Shown here: positions 30,765-41,793 of the stretch, piece after piece | How positions within the stretch are numbered: the first letter of the stretch is position 1 | Layout of the letters: each line of letters opens with the position of its first letter | NCBI GenBank assembly: GCA_027422505.1 | Contig: JAPQWV010000727.1 | Coordinates: 124,001 to 188,000, forward strand | Direction of reading: 5' to 3' | Length of the DNA stretch: 64,000 nt | Origin: Craterostigma plantagineum | Taxonomy: Eukaryota > Streptophyta > Magnoliopsida > Lamiales > Linderniaceae | Position numbers and translations under genes: made by a program | The notes under the pieces: model-generated | The model's database searches: none | Seen by the model: the letters and a program-made list of their open reading frames with translations, nothing else | What the model was told of the DNA's origin: nothing

Positions 30765-33218
30765 TGTTGCGCCCCTGATTTCTACCGCCCATTCTTATTA
30801 CTAATTTGTGTGACTGCATGTGATATAAATGAAATCTACATGCGAAAATGCATACAAAATTTTTCTTTTTATATAAATGAGACTCTTCTGTACAATACAA
30901 AATATTCCTAGGACATAAATACAAGGTGAGTGGGCCCCCACGCCCACCCACCGCTCGTACCGCTGTAAAGATCACGTACCGTGATCCCATGAACCTACAA
31001 CACATAAATACGTGGAATGAGCTTATAAAGCTCAGTAAGTGAAAGCCATGCATGCCATGCACATGTCCTAAATTCGCAAAGGCATCCGAGCCACTGCTTC
31101 CTAGACCTCATATTTTCCTTGTCTTGTCTTGTCATATAGGGCCCTCGGCTATCTTGCTATGCACTATCATGGAGCTCGAATCCACTAGGGATAAATAATT
31201 ATAAGTGGCAATACCCACTCAAGGGAGGTTAACCCTAGGGCGCCTTTTCTGTCCCAAGGTGGTTTCATATGCCACGCGGACGCTTCACACTGGTAGCCTA
31301 ATCTGAGGTAGTCGACACCACAGGTACCCTTGGTATCGCTTACTCCCTCAGCTCGCACCCTCCAGGTTTCACGACCCGCCATGAGGGCATTAGCCCTAAA
31401 ATCATAAAAGCACGTAACACATAATTTCATGCACATACAATTATGTATTGTAGTTGGGACTTCCACTTACCTGGTAGTCCATAGCTATTTAAATTTAGCG
31501 TACTGTAAGTCGCTAACCTTCGAACCCTAAGTATAGAAACATATAGAATTACCGTTTGTTAGTCTAATTACAGTTTCACTGAAATGGCTTATTTAGAAAA
31601 CCCTAGTTTCGACTTTTATAAGTTTTGAAACCCTAAAGTTTCGAATTTGTCTTAAATTGAAAAGTATCATTTTGAAATTTATAAGAATCTCAAGCTGCAA
31701 AGTAACTTGAATCTCGACATGAACTTGAACTTAAATCTCGACATGGGGTTTGAGATGAAGGTCGAGCTTAATCTCGAGATCTCATACAAAAGTTTCGATG
31801 TTAATATTAAGGATAGATCTCTACATTTTCAAGATAAATCTCGACATACCTTATAAGATTTCGAGGTATATTTTGACATGATAATCAAGATGTCGAGATG
31901 TATTAGGCTTTTACACGAAATGTCGAGTTGTATGTCGACATTATAAATAAGATGTCGAAATATTATATGCTTCGAAATCAATATCACGAACGGAGTTCGA
32001 TATGCTTTTCAAGCTTGATCTCGAAATTATTCCTACCAGGTTAACATGGTTTCGAGATTTCCAAAGATAAAACATAGGTTCTCGAGCTAACTCCTAAAAT
32101 AAATCTCGATATAAGATATAAAGATAAATCTCGTTATGAACTCGACAAAATTCCAAAGTCAATACTAACATGAATTTCGATATCCACATTAAAAATAGCT
32201 CTCGACATTATTTCTACAATACTCACATAGTTTCGAGATTTAAACTAACTACTACACAATTTCGACATGGATTTAACATAGATTTCGAAGTCAACAACAA
32301 AATTAAATCTCGACAAGGATCTCGAGATTCTATACAAATTTCCAAAGTCGATACCAACATCTCGAGTTTTTGTGTTTCGACATTCTTCTCTAGAATCACT
32401 TCAAGCTGCCTACTTCTTCAAAATTTAGTTTCTAACTCACTAAATTTCCAGACACAACATATATAATTCTAAGTACCCATGTTAATATGATCTTGAACTC
32501 AAGATGGTTAAAACCCTAACAATCGATAGCTAGAGTCTTAATTCTCTTTGGAAAACATGCTAAACCCTAAATAGGGTACGCCCTAACTCCTCCTTATTAT
32601 TGGGATATGTAAAATATTAAGTACAGAGACTTCAAACTGATTAAGGTAGCTTAAACGAAATTATTACCTCCCTAAGTCGAAGCTTCAATTTTATTCGAAG
32701 CCTTCCTTTGTTCAACTCGTTCTTCTTCTCTCTGCTTAGCTTTCGTTTGATGTCTTTTTCTTTTACTTAGGGTTTTTGCTAAATGGTCTGGTACTATCAC
32801 AAGCTTTAGATTACCTTAGATTGTTAAAAGTGGAAATTGATGGGACATGTAGCTGGTTAAGTAATTAGTCCTTATCCTACAATACTTGGGCCTAAGTCCC
32901 CATTGAATAGAGTCCCAGCCTTATTCTTACTTGCACTAATAATTAAATCACATGATTCGATTTCTTTAATTTCGTGAATCTCTTTATCTAAAATTCCACC
33001 CACCTAAATTATTCATCTTTCATGAATTCATTCCTAAGTCCCTACTTGAATTTCCTACTGGGTTAGTTATTCTAGTATCAGATAATAATATCGCATCACA
33101 TATAGCATGGAATCATAGAAGCACATAATATAATAAAACATATATCATGCAGTCACGTAAGTCATATAAATACATGCATATTTATTGGCCGACTTACCTA
33201 CGGGACTCGGGTATTACA
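30765..33218 (-). repeat. 3' LTR of gypsy A (2.45 kb)
   Basis: On the - strand it starts TGTAATACCCGAGTCCCG directly after the polypurine tract and ends CAGGGGCGCAACA. It contains a block of ATCTCGACAT-type motifs at about 31680-32370. Near the end it has GTACCGTGATC-like sequence and an AAAAATTTTGTATGCAT block comparable with the LTR end of gypsy C. Confidence 0.8.
31680..32370. repeat. Array of TCTCGACAT-type motifs in gypsy A LTR
   Basis: More than 25 irregularly spaced variants of ATCTCGACAT, ATGTCGAGAT and TTTCGAGAT occur, all with a TCGA core. The related ATGTCGACAT arrays sit at a comparable place in the LTRs of gypsy C and gypsy D. Confidence 0.7.
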
Positions 33219-33232
33219 TCCCCCCCTTAAAA
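33219..33232 (-). other. Polypurine tract of gypsy A
   Basis: On the - strand TTTTAAGGGGGGGA abuts the 3' LTR start TGTAATACCC, downstream of a GGGGCGAAAT block that is usual in this position for gypsy elements. Confidence 0.8.
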
Positions 33233-33249
33233 GGGATTTCGCCCCGAAA

Positions 33250-36200
33250 TCAGGTAGGGAGAAATAGCTCAGGGTAGCGGTTTCTCATATCATCTTCCCG
33301 TTCCCACGTAGCTTCTTCGGTGGACTGATTCTGCCACAATGCCTTGACTAACGGAATTTCTTTATTCCGTAATCGTTTCATATCATACATCAGGATTTCC
33401 ACTGGTTTTTCCTCGTAACTCAAATCTGGCTTGAGTTGTTGATGAAGATTTTCAGTGTTCAACACATGGCTTGGATCTGCGACGTATTTTCGCAACGTTG
33501 ATACGTGAAAGACATCGTGCACTTGAGCTAGCGAATTAGGTAATTCCAGTTGGTATGCGACTTCGCCAACTTTCCTAAGGACTCGAAACGTTCCAATTAC
33601 CTCGGGCTTAGCTTGGCTTTCTTCCCAAACCGCTTAACGCCTTTCACAGGTGACACTTTTAGAGATACATAATCCTCTGGTTCAAATTCTAGTGGTCTAC
33701 GCCTTTGGGCTGCGTAGCTTTTCAGTCTACTTTGGGGCGTTCTCATGCGTTCACGTACCTTTGATATTGCTTCCGTCATTTCTTGCACTAGATCGGGCCC
33801 TAATATTGCTCGTTCTCCGACCTCATCCCAATGGATTGGAGATCTGCATTTGCATCCGTATAGCGCTTCATATGCAGCTATTCCGATCGTTGCATGAAAA
33901 CTATTATCGTATGAGAATTCAATCAAAGGAAGGTATCGGCTCCAATTTCTTTTGAAGTCGAGCACGCAGGCTCTTAGCATATCTTCTAATGTCTGGATAG
34001 TTTGTTCAGACTGCCCGTCTGTCTGAGGATGGTATGCAGTACTGAATGATAACTTACTTCCCATGGCCTTCTGCACACTCGTCCAGAACTTGGATAAGAA
34101 TCTCGAATCACGATCGGAAACAATTGAGATTGGAACTCCGTGAAGTCGTACTATTTCTTGAATATATAGTTCCGCGTATCGTTCCATTGAGAACGTTGAA
34201 CTAATAGGCAGAAAGTGAGCGGACTTGGTCAATCGATCAACGATAACCCATATAGCATCGTGGCCTTTCACGGTCTTAGGCAAACCAACAACTAAGTCCA
34301 TGGTAATGTGGTCCCACTTCCATTCAGGTACTGGCAGGGATTGCAAGGTTCATGCCGGTCGTTGATGTGCTGCCTTAATTTGCTGACAAGTCAGGCATTG
34401 ACTTACGAATGTTGCTATTTTTCTTTTCATCCATGGCCACCAATAGTTGGCTCGTAGATCCTTGTACATCTTCGTTGCTCCTGGGTGGATAGAGTATACA
34501 GTGGTATGGGCTTCCGTCATGACAATCTTTCAAAGTTCGACGTCGTTAGGAACATATAAGCGTCTTCTGTAATATAAGCTCCCGTCGTCTCGTATGGTGA
34601 AGTCTGCTGATCTTTGTTCCATTGGTGCTTCTTTGATTTTCAGATATAATTCGTCATTCTCTTGGGCCTTCGTAATCTGCTCCATCAATGTGGGTTGAAG
34701 TGTTAACGCTGCAAGTCTTGTCTCAATCTCGCCCATTTGTATCACCTCTACTTCAAGCCTCTGTAACTCCCTGTTTACAGTCTTGCGGCTTAGTGCATCA
34801 GTCACTACGTTCGCCTTTCCCGGGTGATAGCTAATTATGCAGTCATAATGTTTTACTAACTCAAGCCATCGTCGTTGTCTCATATTTAACTCCTTCTGAG
34901 TGAAGAAGTATTTGAGACTCTTGTGGTCAGTGAAAATTTCGCATCGCTCGCCGTATAAATAATGTCTCCAAATCTTGAGAGCGAAAACGACGGCGGCAAG
35001 CTCTAAATCGTGAGTTGGATAGTTCTTATCGTAATCTTTGAGTTGTCGCGAGGCATATGCTACGACATTTCCATTCTGCATTAAGACACACCCTAGGCCA
35101 TTCTTAGATGCATCATTGTAAACAGAAAACCCTCCAGTTCCTGTGGGAATAGTTAACAATGGGGCCGTGGTGAGTTGTTGTTTAAGTTCCTGAAAACTCT
35201 GCTCGCAAGCGTCGTCCCATTGAAATGGAGTATTCTTCTTGGTTAACTTCGTCAGGGTTGATGCAATTTTGGAGAAATCTTTGATGAACTTCCGATAATA
35301 CCCAGCTAGTCCGAGAAAACTTCTGTGACATTCGTCTGTTGAGGCCAGTTATTAATAGCCTCGATCTTGCAGGGATCAACAGAAATTCCAGCTCCTGAGA
35401 TAACGTGTCCGAGAAATGCGACTTGATTGAACCAGAACTCGCATTTCTTGAATTTCGCATACAACTGCTTTTCTCGTAGTATTCCCTGTACGATCTTCAA
35501 GTATTGTTCATGCTCCTCTTTGGTCTTCCAATAGAAGAGAATGTCATCGATGAATACGATAACACACTTATCTAGGAATGGCTTGAATACCCGGTTCATC
35601 AGGTCCATGAATGTTGCCGGCGCATTAGTCAGCCTGAAAGGCATGACTAGGAACTTGTAGTGCCCGTAGCGGGTACTGAAAGCTGTCTTCGGAATATCCT
35701 CTTCTCGAATTTTCAACTGATGATATCCCGATCTCAGGTCTATCTTCGAAAAGACGATTGCGCCTTGCAGTTGGTCAAATAAGTCGTCAATTCGACGGAG
35801 GGGGTATTTGTTCTTGATCGTAATCTTGTTCAGCTCCCTATAATCGATGCAGAGCCGCATCGATCCATCTTTCTTCTTAACGAATAGGACTGGTGCTCCC
35901 CATGGTGAGATGCTTGGCTGAATGAACCCTTTTGTAACAGTTCATCCAGTTGCTCCCTCAATTCCTTCAGCTCAACTGGAGCAAGTCGGTACGGTGCCTT
36001 AGAGATTGGTGCAGCTCCTGGTACTAGATCAATTGTGAATTGAATCTCCCCATATGGCGGAAGTCCGGGTAAGTCTTCAGGAAACACATCGGGAAAATCT
36101 CGTACTACTGGAACTTCTTCTAACTTCGGGGATGAATGTTCTTCGGATGACATTACGAATATTAGGTAAGCTTCACATCCTGTCTTGAGCAAACGATGTG

Positions 36201-37343
36201 CCTTCATTGCTGAAATCTTTGGCATCTTACCACGCTTGCTACTTCCCGTGAATGTGAATGGTTCGGTGTCTCCTGCCACCACAGACGGGTTGTTCTCCGC
36301 CTCTTCAGAAGTCAGCGTGTAAACTCTAGCAGGTACCGTAGGTGGCCTAGTTTGAACAGGTGCTTGACTTCCAGACACAATCTTCGTGCATGCCTTGGAG
36401 AAGTGGCCCGCCTTGCCATATTTATAGCAGATCGCATTCTGAGAGAAGCACAAGCCCAGATGTCGTCGTGTGCACCTGGGACATGGGGGTATAGTCATAG
36501 GAGGTCTTCCCTGATTAGAACCAAATTGTTGTGGAGGTCCAGGTCGGTTCTGGAAATTAGGTCGGGCATTCTAGGTGTTAAAGGGCTTCTTCGGGTTACC
36601 TCCATTCCATTTCGGCCCTTGAACTAACTTTCTCTTTGCTTCATGGGCTCGCATGATTCGGAGTTCCGCTTGCTCTGCCATTAACGCGCGTTCAGCCACT
36701 TGAGCATAGGTGGCTCCTTGAGATCCAGCCATGTTCACATCTCTATATAATTCGGGCTTTAAGCCCTCCAGGAAACGCTCCACTTTCAATGCATCTGTGC
36801 TCACCATGTGAGCCGCAAACCGGGACAACTGTTCAAATTTCCTAATGTACTCTGCCACTATCATCTAGCCCTATCGTAGATTGATGATTTCATTCATTCG
36901 TTGGGCTCGTACAGGGGCGGTCCCACGTCATTGTAACTGGATCTTCAAAGGCGAGAATTGTATCCCACCAATGGCCTGCACTTCCTCTCAGCAGGAAGGA
37001 GCACATAAAACCTTCTTATCCTCTGGCATGCGACTATACTGGAACATGCTTTCCAGAGTTCAAAGCCAATCTTCAGCCGTTGTAGGGTCAACGGCATCTT
37101 CAAACGTTGGGGGATTAAGCTTACGGAATCTTTCCCCCACTATCTCCACCCTTTCAGCTTGAGAGAGTCCGCTGGTATACTGTCCACCCGTATTGTGCTG
37201 TTGCATCATTTCTTGAATTGAGCGGACTGCTGGCGAACGAGCTCTGTGAGTTGGAGAATCGCCATATCACGATTATCAACAGGAGCTGCGGGTTGCTTGC
37301 CTTTGTCCGCACTCCCACTACCTTCTCCTCTTGTTCTACCCAT
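33250..37343 (-). pseudogene. Gypsy A gag-pol, protease deleted and multiply broken
   Basis: The start at 37343 opens MGRTRGEGSGSADKG. Gag is readable around 36864-36571 ([20 protein letters not shown]), then a knuckle-like segment (CYKYGKAGHFSKAC, 36498 onward) whose second Cys is Tyr. After NNPSVVAG the frame continues DTEPFTFTGSSKRGKM; the protease core present in gypsy C (about 110 residues including DSGATHS) is missing in frame. Reverse transcriptase (35860-35306) keeps FIDDIL, RNase H is at 35159-34530, and integrase at 34346-33597 keeps its acidic residues (TMDLV, VSDRDSR, QSEQTI). The C-terminal [14 protein letters not shown] and a chromodomain-like end are at 33522-33250. Stops near 34530 and 34350 and several frameshifts inactivate it. 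Confidence 0.9.
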
Positions 37344-37482
37344 ACTCTTATACCCTAATAGTCCCTAAGGCCAATAAATCATGCACATACAACATTTATA
37401 GAAACATAAAACTTACTAGCAAGGCCGCTTCCGTGCTTTTGAGTGTGTGTACATGGACGGTCTACAGAACCTGTAACCGAAA

Positions 37483-37494
37483 GCTCTGATACCA
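37483..37494 (-). other. Primer-binding site of gypsy A
   Basis: TGGTATCAGAGC on the - strand, 2 nt after the 8-bp 5' LTR remnant GCGCCACA. Confidence 0.85.
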
Positions 37495-38013
37495 CCTGTG
37501 GCGCTGTAACGACCCTCATTTTCTAATCATATTTAATGGCGGATTTTCGCAACGAAAGCCGCGGAAATCCAATAAAAAAACTTTTTAATTAAAAACAAAC
37601 TATATTACAAGCGCACACAATCCACAACGTCATATATTACATGCAAGTATGGTTCCCACACACACACACACAGACATCTTATTTTATAAATTCGCTCCAA
37701 ATACCAAAATATTTAAAACACACTAAACCTCTTCACAGGTCGTCATCCATGTACAGCCCCGCCCTCAAAACTCCGTGGAGTACCGCCATCAGCCCGCCTA
37801 GTCGCGACGTACCTCAACGTCAGACTCAGTACCTACAACACGAAAACTCTGAGCGATTGCCCAGTTGGTGAATAAAAACGCATGAATGCAAGTGCACACT
37901 CAGTTCATGTCCCGAATACCTCGCACTCCTATGCACACCCTTTCTTTTCTCATACCAAAACTTCACTCAAACTAACATACACCAGAATATCACATCCGAA
38001 CTCTATTTCCACA

Positions 38014-38370
38014 GTTTACACCTCAGATCGTACTACCATACATCTGGTAGACGAGTGGCTCACCCCCGTCTCCCGCAAATAACCGACGGTTTACACCTCA
38101 TATTGTACTACCATACATCTGAGTAGACAAGTAGCTCACTCCCGTCTCCCGTCCAACAGTTTACACCCCAGACTGCACTCCCATGCATCTGAATAGATGA
38201 GTCGCTCACGCCCATCTCCCATCAACGGTTTACACCTCGGATTACACCCCCATTCCTCCGAGTAGACGAGTCACTCATGCCCGTCTCCCGCTAATAACTG
38301 AGGGTTTGCACCTCGGACTGCACTCCCATGCAACCAAGTGGACGAGTCACTCGTGCTCGTCTCCCATCCA
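38014..38370. repeat. Five ~70-bp tandem units in gypsy B 3' LTR
   Basis: Each unit has GTTTACACCTC or a variant, GTACTACCATACATCTG or CACTCCCATGCA, GTAGA(C/T)GAGT, CTCAC and CCCGTCTCCC. The same array of five is at 52740-53096 in the 5' LTR. Confidence 0.8.
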
Positions 38371-38863
38371 CACCCTAATACTAGTCCCAATACTCAACAC
38401 GACAATCACGTATTTAGTCACTACCTACCCCTTTCACCGTTAAAGCAAAATGTCACCGTTTTATACGGTGCTAAATTCTCGCACGGTATGGTATGCAATG
38501 CAGTGCAAATAAACGCAATATTGTAAGTAAATAAATTCTAAATAAATAAAATTCTAGTTCTCTCAAAATTCCAATTCTATCTCACAACACATGGAAATAT
38601 TTTCCAAAACAATTCTAAAAACAATATTTCCTCATAATTCACTAAAAATAATTGCCCCCAAAATTCCTAACTCTGCTCGAAATATAAGAGTACGACCCAA
38701 AAATAGTATAAATAATGATCGTCCAAAATCCCTACGTCAACTCTTCTTAAAGACATCAAATTTAGGTTCTGCTCGAAAGTCACTTCAGTCTAATATTTGC
38801 CCAAACCTATAAAATCACTAAGCCGAAAAGTAAGAAAACACCGAAAACTTCTAAGTATTAAAT

Positions 38864-38868
38864 CACTC
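38864..38868. other. Target-site duplication of gypsy C (left)
   Basis: CACTC, repeated exactly at 49221-49225; the uninterrupted LTR copy (53595-53599) has it once. Confidence 0.95.
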
Positions 38869-41638
38869 TGTAGGACCCCAGTCCCCGCGAACTAGGTCGG
38901 CCAATAAATTATGTCTATGACTTACATAATTTTTGTGTTAACTACGTACGTGTTACATGCTCTTGTGATGTTATGAATTTTATGCCGTGAATGTTACGAG
39001 AATTATGTGCAATTACTACCAGGAATTTTCGTGCTCGTGATGACCCTAGATTGAGAAGAATAATTTTCGAAAACAGTGAAAGAGAATGATAGGAGTTGGA
39101 CTAGGACTTCCATGGACCACGAATTATTAAACTTGGACTAGAAATTTAATTATTGTTGGGTTAGAACCTAATTTAAGCCCAAGCCCGTCAGAGCCCAAAA
39201 TAGCAGACAAGTTTCCTCACTTCAAGGAAAACCCACGCTACCTTGTCTTCTCCAACATGACTAAAATATATCAAAACACATTTTCAACTCCATAACCCCA
39301 TCAAGAAAACCCACGAAGCAAGAAAAAGAAGAGGAGAAGAAGCCGAGCCAAATTCGAACCAAGAAGCTTGAGAATTCGAAGTTGGTAAGTAAAACCCCTC
39401 CCTAAGCTCTTAATTATTTACTTTAGATGTAGTTGAAAGTATTAATTGCGATTAAATGCAAATGGTTGGAGAAGCCACGAGAAACCCTAAATACCGAATT
39501 TAAGTTCGTAATAAAGATTTTCGTGGGAGCAAATATGGAGTTAAGTAGCTTAGTATGTGCTTTAGAACTTAGAATGCTAGGAAGAACAAGCTATGGAGCA
39601 AGATCGAGGGGTGAAAACGATGATAAAAGTCGAAGTATGATGTCGGGTCGTTTATTTGGATAAATGTCGCATGAAATGTCGACATAACTTATATATCGAC
39701 ATTTTAATAAATGTCGAGACCCATGCAAGTTACATGTCGAGAACCAACGAAAAATGTCGAACCGAATAGAATGTCGAGAACCAACGAAAAATGTCGAGGC
39801 CTATGATATCGAGATTTTTCATTGTATAAATGTCGAAACTCATGTTGAGTTTCATGCCGACATTTCCAACTATAAATGTCGAAGAATAATGTCGGGATAT
39901 TCAAGTAAATGTCGAATGATAAATATAATGCTGAGTAAAAAGTCGAGATGCCATGGTAAGATGTCGACTTAATATATATCGATATTTATTAGATGCCGAG
40001 AGGTTAAAGCGAATATTGAACTATTAAAAGGAGATGTCGACATAAATGTCGAGACCTTCAAAATGTCGAGGTTTAGATTGGATCCTATGTCGACATTTCC
40101 CGTTACAAATGTCGAAGTATAATGTCGATATACCCCAAGATAAAATGTCGAAATGTTAGGTAGAATATCGAAACTTGGAAATGTCAAGATTCGGGCAAAA
40201 GTTTATGTCGACATTTTTGTTGATTTAAAACCCGAGATCTAAGTCTAATATATCACTCGACATTTGGGTTAAAATGTCGAGATTACTAAGTGTCGAGATT
40301 TTAAATAACCCAAAGGCCGAATTCCTATACATGTAATACCGAGATCTTTACATACTCTATTAAGTAAAATATTTCAACACATTTCAAGTACATAGATAAC
40401 TAATATTTTAGAAAATATACTGATATAATAATTTTATGATTAAGGTCGAAAAATTAGGAATTTCGCCGAACCAGTAGCAGCTATCCTACGGACTCCAGGT
40501 AAGTAGAAATCCAACTACGATACGTAACTTGCCTGCGTCTGATTATGTGAACTTACGTGCTCGTGTATTTTACGTAGAACGTGCATGTTACGACAAAGTT
40601 ATTTTATACGCATGATAGTATGATCTGCATATTTACATGAGCATGGCATGAGCACTTGCACGCATTAGCAGTACGTAAGATGTGAGGTAAGAGCGTGCGT
40701 AAGATCGCCTGTGTGCGATGTATACTCGCCGATATTGGCGTTTGTGTCGACTCAATGAAGAGTCACGGCTCCCCTATGCCGCCATGGCAAAAGAAGCCAT
40801 AAGGCCTGTACAAGAGGCTGGGGGAATACCCCGTATGCGGGAGATGCAACCTGGAGGATGCGGCCCGGGGCACGCACTGAGTAAGGGAAGATTCCTGCGG
40901 GTGACCTTCTAGTGCGTAAAGCACTAACCGGGAGGGAAGATTCCTTCGGGTGACCTCCGCGGTTAGTGGCCTCGGTGTTGGCTACCAATGAGAAGCGTCC
41001 GCGTGGAGGCCACATTGAGTAAGGGAAGATTCCTTCGGGTGACCTTCTAGTGTGAGAACCTCCACATATGAGATCTCTATGAAATGGCGCATAGTGGGAT
41101 AGAAAGCCGAGGGCCCGTACGAAGTAAGAGTATAAGAAAATAAGCATGAGTCAGAAAAAGGTCAAGAAAATGAGAAGGAGAGTATGAGCATTAGAAAACG
41201 ACGACGTGGATTGTCGATTGTTAGGACACGTGCATACATGCATAATTTCTGCTTACTGAGCCTCGGTGGCTCATTCTTTATGTTACGTATTGTAGGTACT
41301 GACGATCACGGTACGTGATCCGACCATTACGCGAGGCCGATCTTTTGAAGCTATCCGGCTGCTTTTGAGGTGGGAGTGTGTGTATGGATGACGACCTGTG
41401 AAAGCCGGGCGCATAGGGAGCTTTTGGTTGCACACACACATACTTGTATTTTGTGTAGACATGATTTAGATGATTCGCAGAACGAGTTACGAATATTCTT
41501 TTGACATGTATATAAGACTTCCGCATGCACGTTTTAAAATGAAAAATTTTATTCGCATTTTTACGTATACGCACAATAACAAAGCATTAACACTTAGAAT
41601 TAGAACGGAATACGAGGGCGGGACGACGGGTCCTGACA
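38869..41638 (+). repeat. 5' LTR of gypsy C (2.77 kb)
   Basis: Contains a TCGA-motif array (39660-40300) and, at 40880-41055, three copies of a GGGAAGATTCC(T)TCGGGTGACCT module. It is about 155 bp shorter than the 3' LTR; most of the loss lies in the motif array after TTACATGTCGA (39731-39738). Confidence 0.95.
39660..40300. repeat. ATGTCGA-motif array in gypsy C 5' LTR
   Basis: Dense, irregularly spaced ATGTCGACAT (a perfect palindrome), ATGTCGAGA and ATGTCGAA variants. Part of the array seen in the 3' LTR is missing here, and the block GAGAACCAACGAAAAATGTC appears twice. Confidence 0.85.
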
Positions 41639-41641
41639 TAG

Positions 41642-41653
41642 TGGTATCAGAGC
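41642..41653 (+). other. Primer-binding site of gypsy C
   Basis: TGGTATCAGAGC, 3 nt after the 5' LTR; complementary to initiator tRNA-Met. Confidence 0.92.
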
Positions 41654-41793
41654 TTCGGTCACAGGTCCTGCAGACTGTCCATACACACACACTCAAAAGC
41701 GCGGAAGCGGCCTTGCTTGTAAGTACGATGTTATGTGAATTACTTGTGTGGTTTAATTTATTGGCCTTAGGAATTGTCAAGGTAGGTTGAAAA

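Larger units (their letters stand above)
30765..37504 (-). mobile_element. Gypsy A: degenerate Tekay-like Ty3/gypsy element
   Basis: The 3' LTR (30765-33218), polypurine tract, broken gag-pol (33250-37343), PBS (37483-37494) and only the last 8 bp of the 5' LTR (37497-37504) are visible. The remnant TGTGGCGC matches the lower edge of the 3' LTR (TGTTGCGC) at 7 of 8 bases. The rest of the 5' LTR should lie beyond gypsy B, outside the window. The protein relic is close to that of gypsy C. Confidence 0.85.
37505..38868 (-). repeat. 3' LTR of gypsy B, outer part
   Basis: Begins TGTAACGACCCTCATTTTC (+ strand), near-identical to 52239 onward. It is cut at 38868 by gypsy C, and the LTR resumes at 49221-49226. 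Confidence 0.9.

Noticed and set aside
30766..30777. GCGCCCCTG as hAT terminal inverted repeat
   Set aside because: It matches the LTR edge of gypsy A (remnant TGTGGCGC at 37497, similar edge at 61494), and no 8-bp duplication supports a hAT end here.
40718..41147. Small ORFs repeated in both gypsy C LTRs (also 48313-48742)
   Set aside because: Identical only because LTRs are duplicated; composition follows the hairpin modules and no homology is recognised.
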